The notes under the pieces: model-generated
What the model was told of the DNA's origin: nothing
The model's input: the letters and a program-made list of their open reading frames with translations, nothing else
The model's database searches: none
Shown: one piece after another, positions 18,235 through 27,760 of the stretch
How positions within the stretch are numbered: position 1 is the stretch's first letter
Layout: each line of letters begins with the position of its first letter
Made by a program: the position numbers and the translations under genes
DNA from: Prochlorococcus marinus CUG1438
GTDB taxonomy: Bacteria > Cyanobacteriota > Cyanobacteriia > PCC-6307 > Cyanobiaceae
Direction: 5' to 3'
NCBI GenBank assembly: GCA_017644325.1
Contig: JAEPLS010000001.1
Coordinates: 1-64,000, forward strand
DNA length: 64,000 bases

Positions 18235-18984
18235 TCAGAACCTTCTAATAACCTTCAGTTTAGTTTCATTTTCAATTCTTAAACTACCATTTGAATCGAT
18301 ATCTTTAATTTTCCATATATCAGGACAAAAACCACTAGGTAAAAATCTTTTAGTAAGGAACCTATTTGCCGATTTGATTACATATTCTTTATTGTTATTA
18401 CATTCAACTGAATCATGAAAAGCTTTAAGAACTTTTGCTGTCCAATAATGTTGATTAATATTCTTAGTTTGAAGTACTTTTGATAATGAAATACCTTCTA
18501 AGGGAGTATAGTTTAAAAGATTCATGCCAAGTCCTATTCTTACATAAGTAATTTCCTTGCCTCTTGTTATCACCCTTGGTAAAAATCCAATCAATTTTTT
18601 TGAACCAAAGAAAATATCATTTGGCCATTTCAAACAAACATTTATATTTTCTTTTCTAAGCATTTCACATATCTTAATTCCTAAAGACAAATTAAATATT
18701 TGGCTAGTAAATTCTTTTGAAAATATTGGGTAAGCTGCACTTAACCAAATCCCTCCTTTGGGGGAAATCCAAGTTTTTGAGTTTTGGCCAAAACTTGAGA
18801 ACTGTTCTCTTGCTATTATTGCTACTGGCTGATTTCTCTTTATTTCAGAATATCTAAGCCAATTGGTTAGCTCATTTTCAGTACTTTTGCATTTTAATTT
18901 GTACTCAAGTCTCCAGATTGGATGTCGATTCTGAATTTTTTTCAAATAAAAAACTGTTTTAGCTGCAGATCCATTAACTTTCAC
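18235..18984 (-). CDS. birA: Biotin-[acetyl-CoA-carboxylase] ligase
   Basis: This 249-residue protein should attach biotin to the carrier protein of acetyl-CoA carboxylase via biotinyl-AMP. Visible blocks are the (imperfect) glycine-rich region AREQFSSFGQNSKTW, GGIWLSAAYP, CLKWPNDIFFGSKKLIGFL and VRIGLGMNLLN. The N-terminal DNA-binding domain of E. coli BirA is missing, so it is a monofunctional ligase, as is usual in cyanobacteria. GTG start at 18984. The gene is weakly conserved at both ends, and the first 40 residues are uncertain. Confidence 0.85.
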   Translation of the reverse strand: MKVNGSAAKTVFYLKKIQNRHPIWRLEYKLKCKSTENELTNWLRYSEIKRNQPVAIIAREQFSSFGQNSKTWISPKGGIWLSAAYPIFSKEFTSQIFNLSLGIKICEMLRKENINVCLKWPNDIFFGSKKLIGFLPRVITRGKEITYVRIGLGMNLLNYTPLEGISLSKVLQTKNINQHYWTAKVLKAFHDSVECNNNKEYVIKSANRFLTKRFLPSGFCPDIWKIKDIDSNGSLRIENETKLKVIRRF

Positions 18985-19041
18985 AAATTCTTTATTTAAA
19001 CAACGAGCATCTTTGAGAAGATTAGATTAACTTTAGTCTTA

Positions 19042-19545
19042 ATGAGTAAATTTTACAAATTGGACAAAAAGTATTTGCCAATAATGAAAAGAAGAGATCC
19101 ACATACATTAAAAACTTGTCTTGATAATTTCAAAAAATCATGTGGGGAGTTAGATAAACTTTCTAAAATCAACGAAAACTGGAAGGACTTAATAGGTTTA
19201 GAACTATTTCAAGAATGCAAACCATTAAATATTGAAAAAAAAATACTTACTATTGCAGTAAATCATCCTCAGTGGCGTCAAGCTTTAATCTACAACAAGC
19301 ATAAATTAAAAGAGAGAATCGAGAAATTTGGAATAACCTTGAATGAAATAAAAATAATACAAAATTATGAACTTAAAAATAAAAATATTAGTATTACTAA
19401 TGCAAAGATAGTTTGGGCTAAGCATCCAAGCAGAATTGATGCAGATAATATTAGCTTTTGTACTATCTGTAATTCCCCAACTCCTGAGGGGGAAATCAAA
19501 AGATGGGGAAAGTGTTCTTTTTGTTGGAGAAAAATAAATCACTAA
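19042..19545 (+). CDS. DUF721 (DciA-like) protein with C-terminal zinc-ribbon motif
   Basis: The N-terminal 110 residues fit the DUF721 family: WKDLIGLELFQECKPLNIEKKILTIAVNHPQWRQALIYNKHKL. Some family members (DciA) load the replicative helicase, but others have no known role. After the domain, a C-terminal segment has two Cys pairs, CTICNSP and KCSFCW, about 20 residues apart, which look like a small zinc ribbon. It is divergent from birA (57 bases apart) and convergent with the methyltransferase gene at 19551. Role in DNA replication is plausible but not shown for this branch. Confidence 0.7.
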   Translation: MSKFYKLDKKYLPIMKRRDPHTLKTCLDNFKKSCGELDKLSKINENWKDLIGLELFQECKPLNIEKKILTIAVNHPQWRQALIYNKHKLKERIEKFGITLNEIKIIQNYELKNKNISITNAKIVWAKHPSRIDADNISFCTICNSPTPEGEIKRWGKCSFCWRKINH

Positions 19546-19550
19546 ATTTT

Positions 19551-20252
19551 TTATTTAGCTAAAATTAATACTCCCATTTGCTCCCAGAAAAAAGTTCTGT
19601 ATTCGGCTTTTTTAAATCCAACATCCTTAGCAATTTTTATAAGTTCATTTTTCTTTGGGAAATTTCTAATACTTTTTTCAATATATGCATACTCAGGACT
19701 TAAATTAAAAATCCGCGAAATGTTTACTACAATAATTCTCAAATATAATTTCTGAAAAATATTAGATAAAGAATTTTTTGTTGAATGATTAAAATCCAGA
19801 AAACCTGCCCTTCCTTCATCCTTCAAAAGATAGAAAACTTTTTTAATTCCTTCTTCAACATTATTCAAGTTTCTTAGTCCATAGGACATGCAAATCCCAT
19901 CAAAAAATTTTGAATAATCATTAATTTCTAAAACATCTTTAATTTCCCACTTAATAAATTTATTTTCTTTTTGCTCTGCTTTTTTCTTTGCAATATTAAG
20001 GATATCCTTGGCACTGTCAATCCCAGTAATTGAGCCCCCTGGACTTACTCTTTCAGAAATTAAGAATGCTAAATCTCCAGTTCCACAGCATAAATCAGCC
20101 CAATCTTCACCATTTAAAGGTTCCAATAAATCAACTAATTTCCTTTTCCAAAATGCATGCAACCCAAAACTTAATAGATTATTTAAGAAGTCATATTTAT
20201 AAGAAATTTTATTAAATATATTTTTGACTTCAATAGTTTTTGTTAATTTCAT
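19551..20252 (-). CDS. menG: Demethylnaphtho-/plastoquinone C-methyltransferase (UbiE/MenG family)
   Basis: This 233-residue SAM-dependent methyltransferase has FNKISYKYDFLNNLLSFGLHAFWKRK at its start, SAM motif ADLCCGTGDLAFLI, GIDSAKDIL and the UbiE signature YGLRNLNNVEEGIKK. In cyanobacteria this family methylates demethylphylloquinone in phylloquinone synthesis for photosystem I. It lies leftward of hisF with 41 bases between them and may share a transcript with it. Confidence 0.88.
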   Translation of the reverse strand: MKLTKTIEVKNIFNKISYKYDFLNNLLSFGLHAFWKRKLVDLLEPLNGEDWADLCCGTGDLAFLISERVSPGGSITGIDSAKDILNIAKKKAEQKENKFIKWEIKDVLEINDYSKFFDGICMSYGLRNLNNVEEGIKKVFYLLKDEGRAGFLDFNHSTKNSLSNIFQKLYLRIIVVNISRIFNLSPEYAYIEKSIRNFPKKNELIKIAKDVGFKKAEYRTFFWEQMGVLILAK

Positions 20253-20293
20253 TCTTAGATTTTAGAAAACTATATTTTAGAATAAATTTATTT

Positions 20294-21064
20294 TCATTCA
20301 TAAGGTCTAATTAAAAGTTTCTTTTCTTGGAGGAAAGTTTTTATTTCTTGTAGAGTTAGTTTTTTATCATGAAGTAACGATGCTAATAATGCTGCAGATG
20401 CCTTTCCTTCTGTAAAAACATCATAGATGTCTCTAAGACAGCCTGCTCCTCCAGATGCAATTACTGGGATATTAACAATATTGGTAACAGATTTAGTCAG
20501 ATTTAAATCATATCCCATCTGCGTGCCATCGCCATCCATCGAAGTTAGCAATATTTCACCTGCGCCTAATTCCTGAACTTTCTTTGCCCAACTTAAAACA
20601 TCTATTCCAGTATTTTCTCGCCCCCCTTTTACATATACTTCCCATTCATTAACCTTATCAACTTTTCTTCTAGCATCAATTGCTATCACAATACATTGAG
20701 TACCAAATTCTTTAGAACTTACAGAAATTAAATCAGGATTTCTAACCGCAGAAGAATTCAAACTAACTTTATCTGCTCCTGCTCTTAAAAGATCATTAAT
20801 AGATGAGACTGAATCTATACCTCCACCTACTGTAAAAGGGATTTTTACAGCCTTTGCTGTCCTAGAGACAAGGTCAACTAATGTATTTCTATTCTCTATA
20901 CTTGCTCTAATATCTAAAAATACTAATTCATCTGCTCCTTCATCAGAATACCTACAAGCCAATTCCACAGGATCGCCTGAGTCTCTCAAGTTAACAAAAT
21001 TTACACCTTTGACGACTCTGCCATTGGCGACATCTAAACAAGGAATTAAACGAAGCGCTACCAT
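20294..21064 (-). CDS. hisF: Imidazole glycerol phosphate synthase cyclase subunit
   Basis: HisF is the TIM-barrel cyclase that joins HisH to turn PRFAR and ammonia into imidazole glycerol phosphate and AICAR. The 256-residue protein has the N-terminal catalytic Asp in [16 protein letters not shown], the second catalytic Asp in [17 protein letters not shown] and the phosphate-binding [10 protein letters not shown]. It is full length. It is divergent from petP (59 bases between starts). Confidence 0.96.
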   Translation of the reverse strand: MVALRLIPCLDVANGRVVKGVNFVNLRDSGDPVELACRYSDEGADELVFLDIRASIENRNTLVDLVSRTAKAVKIPFTVGGGIDSVSSINDLLRAGADKVSLNSSAVRNPDLISVSSKEFGTQCIVIAIDARRKVDKVNEWEVYVKGGRENTGIDVLSWAKKVQELGAGEILLTSMDGDGTQMGYDLNLTKSVTNIVNIPVIASGGAGCLRDIYDVFTEGKASAALLASLLHDKKLTLQEIKTFLQEKKLLIRPYE

Positions 21065-21123
21065 TTTAGTAAAAATTGTCCAAATGCTGTTAATCTTGCA
21101 TAATAGATTCCATTTTACCTCTT

Positions 21124-21348
21124 ATGGCTGAAACAAAATTATTACCCAAAATCGGCAGTAAAATCAAAATTAACATTAACAAAGTAAAAGATAGATTACC
21201 AGTGAAATTATTTGATCAAATATCCTCTAATCCTAAAGCAGTAATAACAGGCTATAAAATGACAGACGGAAGAAGTATTGGCATCACCGCAAAATTTCAG
21301 AATGGTGCGCAAAACTGGTTTTTCCCAGAAGAAATTGAGAAAGGTTAA
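21124..21348 (+). CDS. petP: PetP-like (DUF2862) protein of the cytochrome b6f complex
   Basis: This 74-residue soluble SH3-like protein has KIGSKIKININKVKDRL near the start and the hallmark GYKMTDGRSIGITAKF followed by WFFPEEIE. These match the DUF2862 family, whose Synechocystis member PetP is a peripheral cytosolic subunit of cytochrome b6f affecting cyclic and linear electron flow. Assignment is by motif. It is 8 bases upstream of chlG and probably co-transcribed with it. Confidence 0.75.
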   Translation: MAETKLLPKIGSKIKININKVKDRLPVKLFDQISSNPKAVITGYKMTDGRSIGITAKFQNGAQNWFFPEEIEKG

Positions 21349-21356
21349 AGAGTAAA

Positions 21357-22304
21357 GTGAATGATCCAAAACAACTTTTAGGAATAAAGGGTGCCTCTGA
21401 AACATCAAGTATATGGAAACTCCGTATACAATTAATGAAACCCATTACATGGATCCCGTTGATATGGGGAGTTATTTGTGGAGCGGCTGCCAGTGGGAAT
21501 TTTGAATGGACATTTAGTAATTTTTTCGCTTCATTAGCATGCATGTTAATGAGTGGACCACTTCTAGCTGGTTATACCCAAACCATAAATGATTTCTTTG
21601 ATAAAGAAATTGATGCAATCAATGAGCCAAATAGACCGATTCCTTCTGGAAAGATTTCAATTAAAGATGTAAAAATACAAATCTGGGTATTACTTATTGC
21701 AGGCTTAATAGTTGCTTTTCTATTAGATTTATATGCTAAGCATAACTTCCCTTCAGTCTTTCTTTTGGCATTAGGAGGATCTTTTGTTAGTTATATATAT
21801 TCTGCTCCACCTTTAAAATTAAAACAAAATGGTTGGCTTGGTAATTATGCATTGGGAGCATCTTATATAGCTTTACCTTGGTGGGCAGGACAAGCTTTAT
21901 TTGGGAAACTAACCATTTTGACTGCATTATTAACACTTGCTTATAGTCTCTCTGGACTTGGTATTGCTGTCATTAACGATTTCAAAAGCGTTGAAGGAGA
22001 CTCAAAACTAGGCTTGAATTCATTACCAGTAATATTTGGAATTAAAAATGCTAGTAGAATAAGTGCTGGGTTAATTGATATTTTTCAATTAGCAATGGTT
22101 GTAGTATTAATAATTATTGGTCAACATTTAGCTTCTGTAATTCTAGTTTTATTGATAATTCCACAAATCACTTTTCAAGATATGTGGTTATTAAGAGATC
22201 CTCTGAAGTTTGATGTCAAATATCAAGCAAGTGCCCAACCTTTTCTTATCACTGGTATGTTAGTTACTGCTTTAGCAATAGGACACAGTTTTCTAGTCGT
22301 TTAA
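21357..22304 (+). CDS. chlG: Chlorophyll synthase
   Basis: ChlG is a UbiA-family membrane enzyme that esterifies chlorophyllide with phytyl or geranylgeranyl diphosphate. The 315-residue protein has the first prenyl motif QTINDFFDKEIDAINEPNRP and IPSGKIS, and the second motif GIAVINDFKSVEGD. It has about eight or nine membrane helices. It differs clearly from ctaB in the same superfamily by the IPSGKIS and SVEGD signatures. GTG start at 21357, with petP upstream and the PBP gene starting one base after its stop. Confidence 0.95.
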   Translation: MNDPKQLLGIKGASETSSIWKLRIQLMKPITWIPLIWGVICGAAASGNFEWTFSNFFASLACMLMSGPLLAGYTQTINDFFDKEIDAINEPNRPIPSGKISIKDVKIQIWVLLIAGLIVAFLLDLYAKHNFPSVFLLALGGSFVSYIYSAPPLKLKQNGWLGNYALGASYIALPWWAGQALFGKLTILTALLTLAYSLSGLGIAVINDFKSVEGDSKLGLNSLPVIFGIKNASRISAGLIDIFQLAMVVVLIIIGQHLASVILVLLIIPQITFQDMWLLRDPLKFDVKYQASAQPFLITGMLVTALAIGHSFLVV

Positions 22305-22305
22305 A

Positions 22306-24075
22306 GTGCAAAGGATAAAAAGCAAATATTTTTTTTTAATAATTCCAATATTAATTTTCTCTGGAATATCTTTTTATTTTATTAATTTAATAATTACTAC
22401 GCTAAAATTCGATCCAACAAAAAATGAAGCTTTATCCACCAGGAAATATTCTTATGTAATTTTATCTTCTAAAAATAAAGTAATTAGTAAATTAAGTCGC
22501 AAATTTGAAATAGATGATAGTGAACAAAAAGTTCCAATATCTTTTAAACATTCTTTTATATCTTCAGAAGATAAAAGATTTTATAAACATAATGGAATAG
22601 ATTTTAAAAGTATTTCAAGAGCCTTTTTGCGAAATATCAAAAGTGGTTATGTTAAGGAAGGTGGAAGCACAATAACTCAACAAGTTGCCAGATTACTTTT
22701 TTTAAATAATGATTTAAGTTTCCAAAGAAAAATCAAAGAATTATTTATATCTCTCTTAATTGAATTTAAATATGACAAAAATCAAATTCTTAAATTATAT
22801 TTAAATAATATTTACCTAGGATCAGGAGCATACGGAGTTAACGAGGCTTCTCAAATATATTTTGGAAAATTTGTTGAAGAGTTGACCTTATCTGAAATCG
22901 CATTAATTACAGGATTAGCTCCAGCTCCATCAATTTATTCACCTTATCAAAATATAGAATTAGCTGTTAAAAACAGAAATAAAATTCTGGAATCAATGTT
23001 TCTTGATGGATATATTTCACTTGAAAATAAGAATAAGGCTATCAAGGAAAAAATAAATTTAAATTACCAAACACCTAATAATTTTTTAAATGATAAATTA
23101 CTGATAAATTTTATTCTTGATGAAACAGATAAAAGAATTGGAAATAAAAACGATTATAAGTTTTTGAGAATTAAGTCTTCTATAAATAAAGATTGGCAAG
23201 AAAAAGGTCAAAAAATTTCAAGTTTTGTGGAGCCTAAAGAAATTGAATTTGCTTTGTTATCAATCGAATCAAACACAGGACTAATAAGGGCAATGATAAC
23301 TAGTAAAAATCCATCAATAAATGAATATAATAGAGTGACTTCATCAGTAAGACCTTTAGGTTCTACTTTTAAAATAATTCCTTATGCTGCTGCGTTAATT
23401 GAAGGGACAAAACTAAGAACAAAATTTGATGACTTACCAACATGTTGGGAAAATTATTGCCCAAAAAATTTTTCAGAAGAATATAGGGGTTCAATATCTT
23501 TAATTGAATCATTTAAGAATTCATCAAATATTGTTCCAATATCAATAACAAAAAAAATAGGTTTAAAAAATATTATTAATCTAGCCAATTCATTCGGTCT
23601 AGGATACGGTCAAAAACTTGAGGAGTTTCCATCATTAGCTATTGGCTCTTATGGAGATAGTCTTTTAAGCATTACTAATGCGTATTCTGCAATAAATAAT
23701 AATGGAAAGATTCTTAGCCCTAGTATATTAGAAAAAATAGAATCATTTAATAATGAATCTATTTGGGAAAACAAATTTACTTCCAAAAAAATTCTAGATT
23801 TAAATGTCAATAAAAAAATGAAAAAGCTTCTTGAAAAATCAGTAAAAGAAGGCACTTCTAGAGCAGCTTTTATAAAGGGAAAGAAAATTTACGGAAAAAC
23901 TGGGACAACAGATTCTAATAAAGATCTTTGGTTTATAGGTTCACTTGATAATCTTACGACAGGTATATGGATAGGTTTCGATGACAATAAAGAATCTCAA
24001 TTATCTAGTGGAAATTCAGCTTATTTATGGAAGAAGTTTATATCTGATATTTATAAAATCTCAATTAAAAAATAA
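22306..24075 (+). CDS. Class A penicillin-binding protein (transglycosylase/transpeptidase)
   Basis: This 589-residue peptidoglycan synthase has a short cytoplasmic end and one N-terminal membrane helix. The glycosyltransferase domain has SSEDKRFYKHNGID with the catalytic Glu, GGSTITQQVARLLF and LYLNNIYLGSGAYGV. The transpeptidase domain has the SxxK serine in RPLGSTFKI, an SSN motif in FKNSSNIVP and KTG in YGKTGTTDSNKD. All catalytic boxes are intact. GTG start at 22306, directly after chlG. It is convergent with rsmB. Confidence 0.92.
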   Translation: MQRIKSKYFFLIIPILIFSGISFYFINLIITTLKFDPTKNEALSTRKYSYVILSSKNKVISKLSRKFEIDDSEQKVPISFKHSFISSEDKRFYKHNGIDFKSISRAFLRNIKSGYVKEGGSTITQQVARLLFLNNDLSFQRKIKELFISLLIEFKYDKNQILKLYLNNIYLGSGAYGVNEASQIYFGKFVEELTLSEIALITGLAPAPSIYSPYQNIELAVKNRNKILESMFLDGYISLENKNKAIKEKINLNYQTPNNFLNDKLLINFILDETDKRIGNKNDYKFLRIKSSINKDWQEKGQKISSFVEPKEIEFALLSIESNTGLIRAMITSKNPSINEYNRVTSSVRPLGSTFKIIPYAAALIEGTKLRTKFDDLPTCWENYCPKNFSEEYRGSISLIESFKNSSNIVPISITKKIGLKNIINLANSFGLGYGQKLEEFPSLAIGSYGDSLLSITNAYSAINNNGKILSPSILEKIESFNNESIWENKFTSKKILDLNVNKKMKKLLEKSVKEGTSRAAFIKGKKIYGKTGTTDSNKDLWFIGSLDNLTTGIWIGFDDNKESQLSSGNSAYLWKKFISDIYKISIKK

Positions 24076-24084
24076 ATTTTAGTT

Positions 24085-25401
24085 TTAAGATTTATAAGTA
24101 ATTATCGCAGCGTAAAATCCATCTCCAGGATTATCAATGCTTGGTAAAATTAGCTTTTGGCTATCCAATTTTAATCCTTGATTTTTTTCAATAAATCTTT
24201 CAATAAGTAAATTATTTTCATCAGGACATATAGTACAAGTTGAATACACTAAAATTCCATTTTTTTTTAAGAGAGGGAAAATACTATCTAATAATTTTTC
24301 TTGTAATAAAGTTAAGGATTTTATTTTTTCTTTAGTTAAAGACCATCTAGAATCTGGATTTCTAGACAGAGTTCCGATCCCAGAACAGGGCGCATCTATC
24401 AAAATCTTATCAAAATAAGATATAAAATTAGGTTTTAATGAAATCAAACTCGTTGCATCAGCCTTGAGGGTATTTACAGACTTTAAATTCAACCTATCTA
24501 AATTTGATTGAAGTATTTTCAATCTTTTTGACGATCTATCTACAGCTAGGATTTCAGCTCTATCATTCGATAATTCTGCTAGATGGGTAGACTTACTTCC
24601 TGGAGCCGCACAAGCATCTAAAATCTTTTCACCCTCTTTTGGATTTAAAAGAGGTGCTACCCACTGAGAAGATCTATCTTGAATTGTCCAAAGCCCATCA
24701 CTATATCCTGGTAAGTTTTTAATAGATCTTGGATTAGATTTTAAAGTTATTCCATTATTTAAATCATTGATAATTTCAGCATCAATTTTATTTTCATGGA
24801 GTACTTTCAAAAAGTTATCTAAATCAGTCTTAAGTTGGTTTATTCTCAAATCAATTGAAGGTTTTTTATTAAATGCCTTTATGATATTTTCACCCTCGCT
24901 ATTACCTACCCACTTATAAAGATCATTCACAAGCCATAGTGGCAATGATTCAAGATATGAAATTCTTTCTTTACTATCAGAAGATAATTTTGGAAAAATT
25001 TCTTTTTCTAATTTTCTTGATGCATTCCTCAATATCGCATTTACAGTTCCTGCCAATCCATTTAAATCTGTTTTTTTAGCTACTTCTACAGTAGTAGAAA
25101 TAGCTGCAGGAAATGGAATTTTGTCCATTTTTAAAAGTTGATATAGTCCTATATGTAAAAGCCATCTTAATTTTGGAGGTTGCTTTTTATGAGTAATTTT
25201 TGAAGTATGATCAGTCCAGAGATCAAGAAATTTTCTATACCGTATACATCCGAAAGATAATTCTGTAATAAAAGCTATATCAAGAGGATTAAACTGATAA
25301 TTCCTTAGCACCTTTTCAAGAGCATGATCAGAAAAATCACCATTACTAACTTTTAATAAAATTTCCCAAGCTGCTTTTCTTTGTAAATACCCAATGCTCA
25401 A
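24085..25401 (-). CDS. rsmB: 16S rRNA m5C967 methyltransferase (RsmB/Sun)
   Basis: This 438-residue protein has an N-terminal NusB-like RNA-binding domain (AAWEILLKVSNGDFSDHALE onwards) and a C-terminal SAM methyltransferase domain. The latter has DACAAPGSKSTHLAEL, the catalytic Cys in IDAPCSGIGTLSRNPD and the second Cys in VYSTCTICPDEN. It should methylate C967 of 16S rRNA. The start is TTG at 25401, which places the first conserved residues correctly. It overlaps nothing and is 9 bases from the convergent PBP gene. Confidence 0.92.
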   Translation of the reverse strand: MSIGYLQRKAAWEILLKVSNGDFSDHALEKVLRNYQFNPLDIAFITELSFGCIRYRKFLDLWTDHTSKITHKKQPPKLRWLLHIGLYQLLKMDKIPFPAAISTTVEVAKKTDLNGLAGTVNAILRNASRKLEKEIFPKLSSDSKERISYLESLPLWLVNDLYKWVGNSEGENIIKAFNKKPSIDLRINQLKTDLDNFLKVLHENKIDAEIINDLNNGITLKSNPRSIKNLPGYSDGLWTIQDRSSQWVAPLLNPKEGEKILDACAAPGSKSTHLAELSNDRAEILAVDRSSKRLKILQSNLDRLNLKSVNTLKADATSLISLKPNFISYFDKILIDAPCSGIGTLSRNPDSRWSLTKEKIKSLTLLQEKLLDSIFPLLKKNGILVYSTCTICPDENNLLIERFIEKNQGLKLDSQKLILPSIDNPGDGFYAAIITYKS

Positions 25402-25451
25402 AATATAATTTATTTTTAAATATAACTTTAATATACAAAAGATTTAAAAAT

Positions 25452-25595
25452 TTAAACTACTTTTTCTATTGAAGAACTAAACCAAATAAAACCTAAAATC
25501 GATATCAGGGTCAGATTAAATCCTAAAAAAAGAAAGATATTTAAAGAATGAATTCTTTCCCTAAAAAATAAATTTTTTTCTTTTTGTTGCTTCAT
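25452..25595 (-). CDS. Small single-helix membrane protein (47 aa)
   Basis: An ATG at 25595 opens a 47-codon frame. It encodes a basic N-terminus (MKQQKEKNLFFRERIH) followed by one hydrophobic segment, NIFLFLGFNLTLISILGFIW, and a short tail. It looks like a single-pass inner or thylakoid membrane microprotein. It lies 50 bases upstream of rsmB on the same strand. I do not recognise a family, and coding status rests only on the membrane-protein-like composition. Confidence 0.5.
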   Translation of the reverse strand: MKQQKEKNLFFRERIHSLNIFLFLGFNLTLISILGFIWFSSSIEKVV

Positions 25596-25614
25596 TAGTA
25601 AAATAAAAACTTAT

Positions 25615-25794
25615 TCAAGAATTCAAACGGCATCCTACATTAATTGAACCTGCATCAAGCATTCTTCCTAACTTTATAGCTATAGATTCCTCCAACCTTG
25701 TGAAATTAGATTGATGAGTTGTTATCCAATCTAATTCAGAAAAAGTAATGATCCCTGTCAGATTAGTTTTCAAAAAAAGAATTCCAATATTCAT
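25615..25794 (-). CDS. Small hypothetical protein (59 aa)
   Basis: An ATG at 25794 opens a 59-codon frame with non-repetitive, amphipathic composition (SELDWITTHQSNFTRLEESI, then KLGRMLDAGSINVGCRLNS). It ends 19 bases before the 47-residue frame on the same strand. No family is recognised. The balanced amino-acid make-up in such AT-rich DNA favours a real gene, but this is weak evidence. Confidence 0.5.
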   Translation of the reverse strand: MNIGILFLKTNLTGIITFSELDWITTHQSNFTRLEESIAIKLGRMLDAGSINVGCRLNS

Positions 25795-25899
25795 CGTTAA
25801 ACTTAATTTTTCATAAATTTAACATCGGTCTGTAATATTTCGTAATAATATAATATTCTTTTAATTTTTCAAAAGGAATAGCAGAATAGCCACCTTATA

Positions 25900-27390
25900 T
25901 TATTGAATATCTCTTAAAAATGTATCGGCCATTCTTAAATGATTATTTAATTTTTCCTCTGACATTTTGTCAAGATTTCTAGTTAACATAGCCAGTCGAT
26001 ATTGCTTTCTAAAAAAGCTTTCATTATCTTTAATAAATTTCCAAAATAACCCATCCCATATTTTACACCAGGGGCCACTTTTAAAATTCGACATTTTTTT
26101 TACATAATTAGAACTTGATATATATGGTTTAGTTGAGAAAATTCCTCCGTCACTAAACTGACTCATTCCATAAACATTAGGAACCATCACCCAATCATAA
26201 GAATCAATAAACATTTCCATAAACCATTTATAAACTTGATTGGGGTGAATTCTACATAGAAGCATAAAGTTCCCAATAATCATTAGCCTCTCAATATGGT
26301 GACAATAACCAAATTTAATAATATTTTTTATAACAATGTCTACTGGTTCAATTCCTGTATTTCCTTTATAAAAAGATTCTGGAATTGGTTTATTTTCAAA
26401 ATTCCAGAAATTACTATTACGCATCTTTGTTCCGTACTTCTCATAGACAAGGCAAATAAATTCTCTCCATCCAATAATTTGACGAATAAAACCCTCTAAT
26501 GAATTAATTGGAACGTTATTATTTTTAGCATAAAGTAATGCTTTATTTACTACTTCTTCTGGGGTTAATAAGCCGCTATTTAAAAGAGGAGAAAGTAGAC
26601 TATGCCATAAAAAAGAATTTTCTTTAGAAATAGCATCTTCATAATCTCCAAACAAGAAAAATCTATGTTTAAAAAAATCATTTAACCATTCATCTGCCTC
26701 TTCAAAATTAGTTGGATATAAAAAATTATTACTTTCTCCAATAAACTCAATATCAATATTTGCTAATGACTTTTCGGCAAGAGCTACAAATTTATTTTTT
26801 GGTAATTTAGGTAATTTAGGTATGCTTATTTTTTTTGGTAATTTTTTTCTATTCATTTCATCAAAACTCCACTTACCGCCTTCAGGTGTATCATCCGGAT
26901 TAACTAATATCTTTTGGCTCTTTCTTTGATTTTCATAAAATCTTCCCATAAGAGGTTTTTTTGTATTTGATTTAAATAAGTTTTTTAGATCTTCACTACT
27001 CATAAACATTGGAGAGGGCAAAAGATTTAAGACTAAATTATTACTTTCAACAAAATTATTAATCCGCTTTATGATTAAAAAATCATGAGGATTAATGAGA
27101 TTTATTTTCTGATATTTATCTTTAATAAATTCAAATAAATATTCAACTGTTGAAATATTATTTTTATTTTCTATATATATAACTTTAAAGCCAGATATTT
27201 CTAAATATTTTTTATAAGCGAGCATAGATGCTCTATGAAAAACCAACTTGTTTTTATGGTTCGTTAATTTATGAAATTTATCATTCCCAAAAAATAATGA
27301 GTCTTCTAAAATTAAAATTTCACAATTTATTTTTAAGATTGGGCTTTCTCTAAATAGTTGATGAGGGAAAATAATTGATACTTGTTTCAT
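25900..27390 (-). CDS. FeS-BCP/DPRP-family (6-4) photolyase-like protein
   Basis: The 496-residue product belongs to the deoxyribodipyrimidine photolyase-related (FeS-BCP, PhrB-like) family. It has an N-terminal Rossmann-like domain ([22 protein letters not shown]) and the C-terminal FAD domain with [26 protein letters not shown] and [13 protein letters not shown]. Relatives bind FAD and a lumazine antenna and repair (6-4) photoproducts using light. Comparison from memory with Agrobacterium PhrB shows Cys363 and Cys442 kept, but the CxxC pair expected near 433-441 is absent along with about ten residues. A 4Fe-4S cluster may therefore be missing. Its ATG overlaps the stop of the DUF2256 gene. 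Confidence 0.85.
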   Translation of the reverse strand: MKQVSIIFPHQLFRESPILKINCEILILEDSLFFGNDKFHKLTNHKNKLVFHRASMLAYKKYLEISGFKVIYIENKNNISTVEYLFEFIKDKYQKINLINPHDFLIIKRINNFVESNNLVLNLLPSPMFMSSEDLKNLFKSNTKKPLMGRFYENQRKSQKILVNPDDTPEGGKWSFDEMNRKKLPKKISIPKLPKLPKNKFVALAEKSLANIDIEFIGESNNFLYPTNFEEADEWLNDFFKHRFFLFGDYEDAISKENSFLWHSLLSPLLNSGLLTPEEVVNKALLYAKNNNVPINSLEGFIRQIIGWREFICLVYEKYGTKMRNSNFWNFENKPIPESFYKGNTGIEPVDIVIKNIIKFGYCHHIERLMIIGNFMLLCRIHPNQVYKWFMEMFIDSYDWVMVPNVYGMSQFSDGGIFSTKPYISSSNYVKKMSNFKSGPWCKIWDGLFWKFIKDNESFFRKQYRLAMLTRNLDKMSEEKLNNHLRMADTFLRDIQ

Positions 27391-27518
27391 TTTTGCGACT
27401 TCCTGTTACTGCACCTTTTTGAACAGTAGATAACATCATCCCAACAATTTTTCCATTTTTTACGCCACTCGAACGGCCTATTGCAAACAGGACAAGTTTT
27501 AGTAGAAAGATTTTTCAA
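27387..27518 (-). CDS. DUF2256 small zinc-finger-like protein
   Basis: This 43-residue protein has two Cys pairs, [15 protein letters not shown] and VIYCSKRCS, the signature of DUF2256. A stop codon lies two codons upstream, so the TTG at 27518 is the only reasonable start. The stop overlaps the photolyase ATG (ATGA), which implies translational coupling. DUF2256 proteins are commonly found beside photolyase/cryptochrome-related genes; their function is unknown. The fold is likely a treble-clef or ribbon zinc site. Confidence 0.8.
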   Translation of the reverse strand: MKNLSTKTCPVCNRPFEWRKKWKNCWDDVIYCSKRCSNRKSQK

Positions 27519-27521
27519 AAT

Positions 27522-27758
27522 TTACAATTTTCTTTTATGAGTAGATTTAAATCTAGTTGAATCTTTAAGTGCCATATGTTTTGTATTTCTTCCCGAAACT
27601 CTCTTTCTCCAAACTTTGAAGGATTTAGGTTTAAGATTTTGACGCATAATTTTTATCGCTTCTTCCTCTTTTAAACCAAATTGATACTCAATGGCTTCAA
27701 AGGGTGTTCTATCTTCCCAACACATCTCTATTATTCTATCTATGTCAATATTTTTCAT
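27522..27758 (-). CDS. DUF2805 (TIGR03643-type) small basic protein
   Basis: This 78-residue protein has MCWEDRTPFEAIEYQFGLKEEEAIKIMR, a short helix-turn-helix-like segment, then a basic C-terminus SFKVWRKRVSGRNTKH. These features match the DUF2805 family. The basic end and helical core suggest nucleic-acid binding, but this has not been shown. It sits 3 bases upstream of the DUF2256 gene and 2 bases downstream of the DCC gene, inside the photolyase cluster. Confidence 0.75.
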   Translation of the reverse strand: MKNIDIDRIIEMCWEDRTPFEAIEYQFGLKEEEAIKIMRQNLKPKSFKVWRKRVSGRNTKHMALKDSTRFKSTHKRKL

Positions 27759-27760
27759 AT

